Part shown: piece by piece, positions 1-6,785 of the stretch | Layout of the letters: the number at the start of each line of letters is the position of its first letter | Numbering within the stretch: position 1 is the first letter of the stretch | Assembly (NCBI GenBank): GCA_903858055.1 | Contig: CAIOHM010000105.1 | Span: 1-7,123 of the forward strand | DNA from: an uncultured delta proteobacterium | Lineage (GTDB): Bacteria; Myxococcota_A; Polyangia; Polyangiales; Polyangiaceae | Reading direction: 5' to 3' | Length of the DNA: 7,123 nt | The notes under the pieces: model-generated | Told to the model about the DNA's origin: nothing | Databases searched by the model: none | What the model saw: only the letters and a program-made list of their open reading frames with translations | Translations under genes and position numbers: made by a program

Positions 1-1
1 C

Positions 2-2203
2 AAAGAGGTCACGGGCAACCTCGACGAGGTGCAGCTCCGCGCCATCGAGGAGCGCCTCGCGTACGTGCGCGAGCTCGAGGAGCGCCGCGCGAGCGTCATC
101 GCCGAGATCGAGAAGCAAGGGAAGCTCACGCCCGAGCTCAAGACGAAGCTCGAGAAGGCGAGCACGAAGGCCGACCTCGAAGACCTCTACCTTCCGTACA
201 AGCCGAAGCGCCGCACGAAGGCGATGATCGCGCGCGAACGCGGCCTCGAGCCTCTGGCGCTGCTCATCCTCGCGCAGGGCGCGGAGCTCGATCCCGAGAA
301 GGCGGCCGCGGCTTACGTGAACGCGGAGAAGGAAGTGCCCGACGTCGCAGCGGCGCTCGCCGGTGCGCGAGACATCGTCGCCGAGACCATCGTGGAGCGC
401 GCCGACGTGCGCGCGCTCGTGCGCGAGAGCATGCAGAAAGAAGGCGTGCTCACGGTCTCGGTCGTCGAAGAGAAGGCCAGCGAGCGCACGAAGTTCGAGG
501 CCGTCTACGGGCTCGCGGAGAAGATCAGCGCGATGCCCTCGCACCGCTACCTCGCCGTGCGCCGCGGCGAGGCCGAAGGGGTGCTGCGCGCCGAACTCGA
601 GGTCGATCGCGCCAACCTCGCGGTCGCGATCGAGCCGAAAGCCGGGCTCAAGCGCTCGTCGCCGTTCGCCCCGGTGCTCCGCAAGGCCATCGACGACGGG
701 CTCCGTCGCTCGCTCGTCCCCTCGCTCGAGAGCGATTTGCGCGTGGACAAGAAGCTCGAGGCGGATCGGGAGGCCGTCACGGTCTTTGCCGAAAACCTGC
801 GCCGCCTGCTCCTCGCGGCGCCGCTCGGTCGCTGCACCGTCCTCGGCATCGACCCCGGTCAGCGCACGGGCTGCAAATGCGCCATGGTCGACGACACCGG
901 ACGCCTCGTCGCCCACGACCTCTTCAACCTCGTGGGCTCCGAGGCGCAAACGCAGCGTGCGCGCGAGATCCTCACGAAGCTCGTGCTCGCAAACGACCCG
1001 AAGGCCATCGCCGTGGGCAACGGCACCCATGGCCGCGAGACCGAGGCGTTCGTGCGCGAGGTGCTCAAGGCGATCGGCTCGAAGGCCCTCGTCGTCATGG
1101 TGAGCGAGGCCGGAGCCTCCGTGTACTCTGCAAGCGACGTCGCCCGCGAAGAGTTCCCCGATCTCGACCTCACGGTGCGCGGGGCGATCTCGATCGCGCG
1201 CCGGCTGCAAGACCCGCTCGCGGAGCTCGTGAAGATCGACCCGAAGGCGATCGGCGTCGGCCAGTACCAGCACGACGTCCATCAGCCGCTCCTCAAGCGC
1301 AAGCTCGAGGAGGTCATCGAGTCGTGCGTGAACGCCGTGGGCGTGGAGCTCAACACCGCGAGCGCGCCGCTGCTCGCACACGTGGCCGGCGTCGGCGAAA
1401 CCCTCGCGAAGCGCATCGTCTCGTACCGAAATGAGCACGGGGCCTTTGGCTCGCGCGCGGCGCTCCGTGACGTGCCCGGCGTCGGGCCGAAGACCTTCGA
1501 GCAGTGCGCGGGCTTCTTGCGCATTCACGGCGGGCGCCACCCGCTCGACGCGAGCGCCGTTCACCCGGAGCGCTACCCGCTCGTCGAGCGCATCGCGGTG
1601 GATCTTGGCGTCGCCGTGGACCAGCTCGTCGGAAACGAGGGGCTCTTGAAGCGCGTGGCCTGGGAGAAGTACGTCACCGCCGAGGTCGGTCGCCTCACGC
1701 TCGAAGACATTCGCGCCGAGCTCTTGAAGCCCGGTCGCGACCCGCGCGCCACCTTCGAGGCGCCGCAGTTCCGCGACGACGTACGCACCATGACCGACCT
1801 CGCCGCGGGCATGGAGCTCGAGGGCGTCGTCACGAACGTCACCGCGTTCGGAGCCTTCGTCGACGTAGGCGTCCATCAAGACGGCCTCGTGCACGTCTCG
1901 CAGCTCGCCGACCGTTTCGTCAAAGACCCGCACGAGGTCGTGAAGGTCGGTGATCGCGTCAAGGTCCGTGTCACCGAGGTCGACCTCCAACGCAAGCGCA
2001 TCGGCCTCACCATGCGCCGCGACGGCGGAGCCACGCAGGCAAGGGGCGGAACCGCGGCAACTTCCGGCCCGGCGCGCGGCCCTGGGGCGAGCGGGGCACC
2101 TTCGGCTCGCGGCGGCGCCCCTCGGCGTGAGGGCTCGAGCAGCCCAACCTCTTCGGGCGGCGGGTTCGCGAACCGCGCCTTCGAAGGGCTCCTGCGCAAG
2201 TAA
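2..2203 (+). CDS. tex: Tex family RNA-binding transcriptional accessory protein (5' end beyond window)
   Basis: Tex is a cytoplasmic nucleic-acid-binding protein, the bacterial relative of the eukaryotic elongation factor Spt6, linked to transcription and RNA metabolism. The frame is open from base 2 and reads KEVTGNLDEVQLRAIEERL, the usual Tex sequence tens of residues inside the protein. The GTG at 29 is therefore not the true start, and roughly 30-45 N-terminal residues lie outside the window. Counting from the codon at 29, the domains in order are: N-terminal helical region 1-265; YqgF/RNase H-like fold about 268-400, opening with GIDPG and including RLQDPLAELVKIDPKAIGVG and QYQHDV; helix-hairpin-helix pair about 445-505 (VAGVG and VPGVGPKTF); S1 RNA-binding domain about 594-663. 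A Gly/Ala/Ser/Arg-rich tail of about 60 residues follows. No frameshift or internal stop is seen. It is probably a housekeeping gene. The next gene starts 47 bases downstream on the same strand. Confidence 0.96.
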   Translation, partial: KEVTGNLDEVQLRAIEERLAYVRELEERRASVIAEIEKQGKLTPELKTKLEKASTKADLEDLYLPYKPKRRTKAMIARERGLEPLALLILAQGAELDPEKAAAAYVNAEKEVPDVAAALAGARDIVAETIVERADVRALVRESMQKEGVLTVSVVEEKASERTKFEAVYGLAEKISAMPSHRYLAVRRGEAEGVLRAELEVDRANLAVAIEPKAGLKRSSPFAPVLRKAIDDGLRRSLVPSLESDLRVDKKLEADREAVTVFAENLRRLLLAAPLGRCTVLGIDPGQRTGCKCAMVDDTGRLVAHDLFNLVGSEAQTQRAREILTKLVLANDPKAIAVGNGTHGRETEAFVREVLKAIGSKALVVMVSEAGASVYSASDVAREEFPDLDLTVRGAISIARRLQDPLAELVKIDPKAIGVGQYQHDVHQPLLKRKLEEVIESCVNAVGVELNTASAPLLAHVAGVGETLAKRIVSYRNEHGAFGSRAALRDVPGVGPKTFEQCAGFLRIHGGRHPLDASAVHPERYPLVERIAVDLGVAVDQLVGNEGLLKRVAWEKYVTAEVGRLTLEDIRAELLKPGRDPRATFEAPQFRDDVRTMTDLAAGMELEGVVTNVTAFGAFVDVGVHQDGLVHVSQLADRFVKDPHEVVKVGDRVKVRVTEVDLQRKRIGLTMRRDGGATQARGGTAATSGPARGPGASGAPSARGGAPRREGSSSPTSSGGGFANRAFEGLLRK

Positions 2204-2238
2204 CGCGCGCGCGCCCCCCGCTCGTGCGCGCCGGGGTG

Positions 2239-2244
2239 TAGGCT
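2239..2244 (+). promoter_or_regulatory. Possible -10 element (TAGGCT) close to the lipoprotein start
   Basis: TAGGCT fits the TANNNT form of a bacterial -10 box and ends six bases before the ATG at 2251. At normal -10 spacing, transcription would begin at or within a base or two of the ATG, giving a leaderless mRNA. No convincing Shine-Dalgarno sequence lies between it and the ATG, and no good -35 box lies 16-18 bases upstream in the C/G-rich spacer. The motif is short and could be chance. If the gene is instead read through from tex, this site is irrelevant. Confidence 0.25.
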
Positions 2245-2250
2245 CGCGCC

Positions 2251-4452
2251 ATGCGCCTTCGTCGCCGCTTCGTGCCTCTCGCTCTCGTTGCGACCGCCGG
2301 CCTGCAAGCTTGTGCGCCTCCGCAAAGCGCGAAGCCTGCCGAAGCCCCCTCCGCCAGTGCGCCGTCAAACGTCGAGGCTCCGGCCGCTGCAGACTCCGCC
2401 CCCCGCGCGGCCGCAACGACCGCTTCCGCGACCTCGTGGCCCGCGATCGCCGCGAGCACGCTGCTCGATCGTCACGCTCCGAGCGAAGCGCGTGCCGCCG
2501 CTTTTGCAGCGTTCCAGAGCGACGCCTTCGAACGGGTCGCGGTCATCGTGCGCCGCGCCGACAGCAAAGGCGCCGACACGGTCATCCGTGGACTCTGCAC
2601 GTTTTCGTATCTCGAAGGTGCGGCCGAGCCGCGCAACGCCGGGAACGACGGCGAGTGGACTCTCCTCCGCGCGCTCCATCGCAAAGACGGCGACGAGGCA
2701 GGTACGCTCGCCCTCCTCGATTTGACGATGCCAAGCGAGTCCGTCGAGCGCGAGCGCGCCGCGGTGGTCGCCTGGGTCGACGGCAGCTCCGATCGCGGCC
2801 TCGTCCGCGCGGGTCGTCGTGCGCGCGTGGCCATCGATCGCGTGGGGCTCTGTCCGACCGTGGTCGCCGTAACGGCTCTCGAAGGCGCGCTCCGCGATCA
2901 CCTCGCGTCCGCCCTCGCGCTTCGCAACCAGCAAGCGTCGGCCTCGGCAGAGGGGCTCGCGAACGACGAGGCCCGCGAGGCTCTGAAGGCGTTCACGCTC
3001 GCGCCGCTCGGCCTCGTGGCAGGGAGGCTCTTGCAGGGCGACTTGCAGGGCGCGAAGAAGCTCGTCGCCGAGCCTTCCGTCGGAGCTTTCGTGCACCCCG
3101 CCATCCTCGAGGCGCTCAACCGCCTCGATGCCACGCCCACGGCCACGGAGTACGCAGCGCTCGCGCTGACCCTCCGCATCGTGGTCGAGCGCGACAGCCG
3201 CCACCGCGACGCGGGTCTCGAGCGCGTGGTCGAGCTCGCCTCCGCACGACTTGCTCGCGAAGCGCAGGTGCTCCAGCCCACGGCCCCCGAGACCACGCTC
3301 TTGGCGGCGCGCATCTTTGCGGCGCTCGGCCTCGGCGCGATCGGCGTTCCCATGCTCGACCCGGTGGCGACGCAGACGCGCGAGCACGATTGGCTCCGCG
3401 AGGCCCTCCTGATCGTATTGGGAGCCGAGGGCGAAGCCGCCGCGCGCGCCGATCGACGCGACGTCGAGCGCGTGCTCGCAGCAGGTCAATCGGTCCTCGA
3501 AGCCGTGAGCAAGCAAGGCGTGCCGACGAACGGCATCGAGGTCTGGCGGGCGCGCGCCATGGCGGGCGAAGCGGCGCTCCGCGACGGCGACGGGGCCAGT
3601 GCCGAGGCGCATTTTCGCGCGCTCGTTCCCGTGCCCCACGAGGTCGCGGTGCCTCTTGCTCGCCTCGAGGCCGCCGGCGGCAAGCCGCAGGACGCGCTGG
3701 CCCGCATCGACGCGCTCGGGGGCGGCGACGGCGCTTCGGCACCGGAACGTGCAGTCTACACGTGTGAGATTGCCGCGTTCGCGCAGCTCGCCGAGGGCGA
3801 CGCTCGTTGCCGCGCCGCGCTCGACGCGGTGCTCGGCGCGCGCGCTCTCTGGAACGACCGCGAGAGCGGCAAGAGCGATCGCCTCCTCGCCCGCGTGCTG
3901 CTCCGCTTCGAGGGAGGCCTCGAACCGGCTTTGCGCGCGCTCGATCGCGCCTTCGCCTCCACGCGCAAAGCGAACGCCGACGTCTCGTTCGTCGTGGGTC
4001 AAGCGATCGGCGCGGCCCTCGTCTCCGACGACCCGCAGGCCCTCGGGCGATGGCTCGAACGTGCGAGCGAACTCGACGCCGACGACCTCGTTTACTTCGG
4101 TGCCTGGGCGGAGTCTCTGCTCCAGCGCCACGCGGGCGCGAACGACGAGTTTAGCGCGCAGCTCCGGCGCGCGCAGCCGCGGAGCACGTGGGTGAAGGTG
4201 CTCCAAGCTTCCCTCGCGGGCCACGACCCGCAGCGGCTCCGTAAGCTCGCACGCTTCGGCGCCGAGCGCGCCGAGGCGGACTTCTACGTGGGCCTCCACG
4301 CGTGGGCCCAGCACGACGACGAGGCAGCACGCGTGCACTTTACAACCATGCGCAGCCACCGCGCCCTCGATCTCATGGAGCACGGCTTTGCCGAAGGACT
4401 CCTCGCGGGCAAGCCCACGCTCGCGCTCCCGAAAGACCGCGTCTTGCCGTGA
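2251..4452 (+). CDS. Large TPR-like helical-repeat lipoprotein
   Basis: This is a 733-residue predicted lipoprotein that I do not recognise as a named family. The N-terminus has a basic stretch (MRLRRR), a hydrophobic core and a lipobox LQAC with Cys21 as the likely lipidated residue. Ala follows the cysteine, which in E. coli would not block export to the outer membrane. An Ala/Pro/Ser-rich tether covers about 22-65. The rest is almost wholly amphipathic helix with Ala/Leu spacing typical of TPR-like solenoids. The clearest repeat-like units are about 430-460 (W432, then a G-D-A-E-A-H-F pattern), 465-490 and 676-712 (ADFYVGLHAWAQHDDEAARV). No catalytic motif is seen. Besides Cys21 there are four cysteines (116, 201, 505, 520). 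The ATG at 2251 was chosen because it places the signal peptide exactly at the N-terminus. The stop overlaps the GTG start of the Omp85 gene (GTGA), suggesting translational coupling and shared work at the outer membrane. A scaffold or assembly-partner role is inference. Confidence 0.88.
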   Translation: MRLRRRFVPLALVATAGLQACAPPQSAKPAEAPSASAPSNVEAPAAADSAPRAAATTASATSWPAIAASTLLDRHAPSEARAAAFAAFQSDAFERVAVIVRRADSKGADTVIRGLCTFSYLEGAAEPRNAGNDGEWTLLRALHRKDGDEAGTLALLDLTMPSESVERERAAVVAWVDGSSDRGLVRAGRRARVAIDRVGLCPTVVAVTALEGALRDHLASALALRNQQASASAEGLANDEAREALKAFTLAPLGLVAGRLLQGDLQGAKKLVAEPSVGAFVHPAILEALNRLDATPTATEYAALALTLRIVVERDSRHRDAGLERVVELASARLAREAQVLQPTAPETTLLAARIFAALGLGAIGVPMLDPVATQTREHDWLREALLIVLGAEGEAAARADRRDVERVLAAGQSVLEAVSKQGVPTNGIEVWRARAMAGEAALRDGDGASAEAHFRALVPVPHEVAVPLARLEAAGGKPQDALARIDALGGGDGASAPERAVYTCEIAAFAQLAEGDARCRAALDAVLGARALWNDRESGKSDRLLARVLLRFEGGLEPALRALDRAFASTRKANADVSFVVGQAIGAALVSDDPQALGRWLERASELDADDLVYFGAWAESLLQRHAGANDEFSAQLRRAQPRSTWVKVLQASLAGHDPQRLRKLARFGAERAEADFYVGLHAWAQHDDEAARVHFTTMRSHRALDLMEHGFAEGLLAGKPTLALPKDRVLP

Positions 4453-5747
4453 GCCTCGCGTCAGCCCTTCTCCTGCTCGGCGCGCTCGAAGCCGAGGCCG
4501 ACGCCAGCGAGCCTCCCTTCGGCCCTGCCCCGGAGGGCAGCCCCCGCGTCGAAGCGATCGTCCACGAGGAGCTTCACAGCCCCGGCGAGGCGCCCTTGCC
4601 CGCCAAGCTCCGCACGTTGCGCATTCGAGGTCTCGAGAGCACGAAGCGCCACGTCGTCACGCGCGAGCTCGGCTGGCGCGAGGGCGAGGAGGTCACCGAA
4701 GCCCAATGGGATCTCGGCCTCACGCGCCTCTGGAACACGGTCCTCTTCAGCAAGATCGAGGTCCGGCGTGTGCCGGTGAGTCCGGGCGTCTTCGACGCCG
4801 AGCTCGAGCTCGACGAGAACTTCACGCTCTACCCAAGCGTCACCGCGGTGAGCACACGCGACACGGTCTGGGTGCGCGCGGGCATCACGGAGGGGAACCT
4901 CTTCGGCTCGTATCGCGAGGTGAGCGCTCACTACGAGCAGTTCAATGATCGCGTGGGCGGAGAGCTCTTCTTCCGAAACCCACGGGTCTTCGACGAACGC
5001 ATGGACTGGGCCGTGTGGCTCACGCGCCTGGCGCGCCCGCGCCCGACCTTCACGCTGCTTCGCTCCTCGGCGCGCACCGAGCTCGGCAAGCTCTTCGACG
5101 AAGATCGGCTCCGCGTCGCCGTGCGCCTCGAGGCCGGGTTCGATCAGTACACGACGGCCCTCAACGGCACCCAGGAGGAGCAGCCGTCCGACCCCTACGT
5201 CACGGCGGCCATGCCGCTGCGCTTCGGGCGCGTCGACCGCACGCGCGCGATCTTCAACGGCCAGTCGATCGACATCACGCCCTCGGCGACGTGGACCAAG
5301 GGACCGAGCGGGCTCTTCGCCGCGGTCACGACCGACGCGCGCTTTTTCCGCAAGTGGCCGTGGAACCTGAACCTCGCCCTGCGCTCGGTGTTCTCGATGA
5401 CCGGCGCATCGAGCGACAATTTCCAGCCCTACGTCGGCGGCCTCGAGACCGTACGCGGCTACCCGGACGGCTTCGGACACGGCACGCGCTACGCGTCGCT
5501 CAACGCGGAGCTGCGCTGGGCGGCCTTCGACTGGAAGTACCTCGTGCTCATGCCTGCGGTCTTCGCGGACGGCGTGCTCCTCGGGAACACGGAAGACGGC
5601 CGCAACCGCTTGGCTTCTTTCGGTGGCGGCGTGCGTTTCTTGGTGCCCACGTTCGCAGCGGCGGGGATCCGCGTCGACGTGGCGATGCCCCTCACCGACG
5701 GGATCGGTCCCTCGCTCAGCCTCGGCGCCTACCAGTTCTTTTGGTGA
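4449..5747 (+). CDS. Omp85 (BamA/TamA) family outer-membrane protein with one POTRA domain
   Basis: This 432-residue protein is predicted to sit in the outer membrane as a beta-barrel. Omp85 proteins insert or export other proteins, or in some branches act on lipids. Residues 1-19 look like a signal peptide (hydrophobic core LASALLLLGAL, possible cleavage after ADA). Residues about 54-128 fit a single POTRA domain (LRTLRIRGLES, a helix containing LGLTRLWNTVLFSKIEV, then FDAELELDENF). Residues about 129-432 are alternating beta strands, long enough for a 16-strand barrel. The Omp85 hallmark VRGY is at 335-338, an FADG resembling the later F-x-D-x-G motif is at 372-375, and the protein ends in FFW, the aromatic terminus of outer-membrane proteins. 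It is much shorter than five-POTRA BamA or three-POTRA TamA. GTG at 4449 was chosen because it overlaps the upstream stop and begins the hydrophobic core; the only upstream in-frame start (GTG 4302) lies 147 bases inside the lipoprotein gene. The n-region lacks Lys/Arg, which is unusual. The substrate is unknown. Confidence 0.9.
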   Translation: MSLASALLLLGALEAEADASEPPFGPAPEGSPRVEAIVHEELHSPGEAPLPAKLRTLRIRGLESTKRHVVTRELGWREGEEVTEAQWDLGLTRLWNTVLFSKIEVRRVPVSPGVFDAELELDENFTLYPSVTAVSTRDTVWVRAGITEGNLFGSYREVSAHYEQFNDRVGGELFFRNPRVFDERMDWAVWLTRLARPRPTFTLLRSSARTELGKLFDEDRLRVAVRLEAGFDQYTTALNGTQEEQPSDPYVTAAMPLRFGRVDRTRAIFNGQSIDITPSATWTKGPSGLFAAVTTDARFFRKWPWNLNLALRSVFSMTGASSDNFQPYVGGLETVRGYPDGFGHGTRYASLNAELRWAAFDWKYLVLMPAVFADGVLLGNTEDGRNRLASFGGGVRFLVPTFAAAGIRVDVAMPLTDGIGPSLSLGAYQFFW

Positions 5748-6753
5748 CGCGTCGAAGCGGCTTCGGCATGCGGGTGCCGAGCGCTCCGCTCAGGAACGCC
5801 TGCTGCTCGCGCCAGGCGATGCGCGCGTTTCGCAAGAGCGGCAACGCGTGGAAGGCGTGGAGTTCTCCCGTGTACTCGGGGTGCTCGCATGGGACGCCGC
5901 GCGCCTCGAGGGCCTTCGCGAGCCTACGTGCATCATGCACACATACGTCCCGCGTGCCGCAGAGCGAGAAGAAGGGCGGCATCGGTCTCACCGTCGGGGC
6001 TGCGCTCTCCAGAATGCAGATGGGGTCGGCCATCGCGGCGTCCTGCCGCGGGCGCGCCTCGGGGTCGTTCAGGTACGATCGGCAGACCTCCCAAATGCGA
6101 TCGCGCGCGAACGCCGTGGTCTCCGGCGCGAGTGCGTCGAAGCGGCCCGGGTCCGAGACTTGGAGGATCGGGCACGCCGGCATCGTCGCCACGGGCACGA
6201 CGCCGCGAGTGAAGACCTCTTTTGCGTAGGGCTCGGGGCGCTCCATGGTCGCCATCAGCGTGAGGGCCGTGACCAAGTTGCCGCCCGCGGACTCGCCCGC
6301 GGCAACGATGCAGCTCGGGTCTCCGCCGAAGCGCGCGACGTTGTCGAGAGCCCACGACCACGCGGCAACGACGTCTTCGACCGCCGCCGGAAACGGCCGC
6401 TCGCCCGAGAGCGTGTAGTTGATTGTGACGACCACGTAGCCGAGGCGCGCGAACGAGAGCGCGAAGTTCCAGTGCGTGTCCTTCGAGAGGATGCGAAAGC
6501 CGCCGCCGTGCACGTAGAAGAGCACGGGCGCGTTGGCCCCGGGCTCGTGCGCGCTCCAGACGTCGAGGCGGTGCGCTTCGCGACCGGTGCCCAAGTACGG
6601 CAGGTTCCCGTGGACGCGAATGCCCCACTCCTCCGGACGCACGCGCGACGCCGCTCGCCCGGCTTGCGAGATCCCTCGAAAGAAGACATCGAGGGCAATG
6701 CCCCCCGCGCGCTTTCGCGTGCGGAGGAGGAGGTCACGCGTGAGGGAGGCCAT
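5716..6753 (-). CDS. Alpha/beta hydrolase, HSL-type (family IV) esterase/lipase
   Basis: This 345-residue predicted carboxylic ester hydrolase has the HSL-family layout: an N-terminal cap of about 70 residues, then the hydrolase fold. With the ATG at 6753 as residue 1, the oxyanion-hole motif HGGG is at 82-85 (YVHGGGF), the nucleophile Ser155 is in GESAGG, the probable acid Asp269 is in GTRDV, and the probable base His299 is in ELHAFHAL. All catalytic elements are present and the length is normal. No signal peptide is seen, so it is probably cytoplasmic; the substrate cannot be read from the sequence. The start is uncertain. ATG 6753 gives MASLTRDLL, which looks like the family N-terminus and leaves 32 bases after the CAP gene. 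An in-frame TTG at 6789 would add 12 residues and overlap the upstream stop as TTGA. Neither has a clear ribosome binding site. The 3' end overlaps the converging Omp85 gene by 32 bases. Confidence 0.92.
   Translation of the reverse strand: MASLTRDLLLRTRKRAGGIALDVFFRGISQAGRAASRVRPEEWGIRVHGNLPYLGTGREAHRLDVWSAHEPGANAPVLFYVHGGGFRILSKDTHWNFALSFARLGYVVVTINYTLSGERPFPAAVEDVVAAWSWALDNVARFGGDPSCIVAAGESAGGNLVTALTLMATMERPEPYAKEVFTRGVVPVATMPACPILQVSDPGRFDALAPETTAFARDRIWEVCRSYLNDPEARPRQDAAMADPICILESAAPTVRPMPPFFSLCGTRDVCVHDARRLAKALEARGVPCEHPEYTGELHAFHALPLLRNARIAWREQQAFLSGALGTRMPKPLRRVTKRTGRRRG
5753..5781. repeat. Two overlapping inverted repeats just past the Omp85 stop
   Basis: CGAAG (5753-5757) and CTTCG (5761-5765) can pair around a three-base loop. 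TCGGCA (5763-5768) and TGCCGA (5775-5780) can pair around a six-base loop. The arms share bases 5763-5765, so only one hairpin can form at a time. They start six bases after the Omp85 stop and lie inside the 3' coding end of the opposite-strand hydrolase. No T-run follows, so they are not canonical intrinsic terminators. In DNA this GC-rich, short inverted repeats are common, so a function as RNA 3'-end structure is only a possibility. Confidence 0.25.
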
Positions 6754-6785
6754 GAAGGGGAGCGAACCGAAGTCTCGCGTGCGGG

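Noticed and set aside
29..31. GTG at 29 as the start of tex
   Set aside because: The nine codons before it continue the conserved Tex sequence (KEVTGNLDE), so the gene begins outside the window.
2204..2238. Possible terminator after tex
   Set aside because: Short GC arms exist (CCCCG 2216-2220 with CGGGG 2232-2236, or GCGCGC 2209-2214 with 2226-2231), but loops are 11 bases, stems are 5-6 pairs and no T-run follows. This is expected by chance in such a G/C-rich spacer.
1950..3767. 605-codon plus-strand frame spanning the tex end and the lipoprotein
   Set aside because: Extremely Arg-rich, low-complexity product crossing two well-supported genes in another frame; a GC-bias shadow.
2365..4383. 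672-codon open frame antisense to the lipoprotein gene
   Set aside because: The product is Arg/Ala/His/Glu-rich without domain-like patterns, and the opposite strand has a signal peptide, lipobox and repeat structure. Long antisense frames are expected with this GC-rich codon use.
4461..5480. 339-codon frame antisense to the Omp85 gene
   Set aside because: No start context or domain pattern; it mirrors the codon bias of the real gene.
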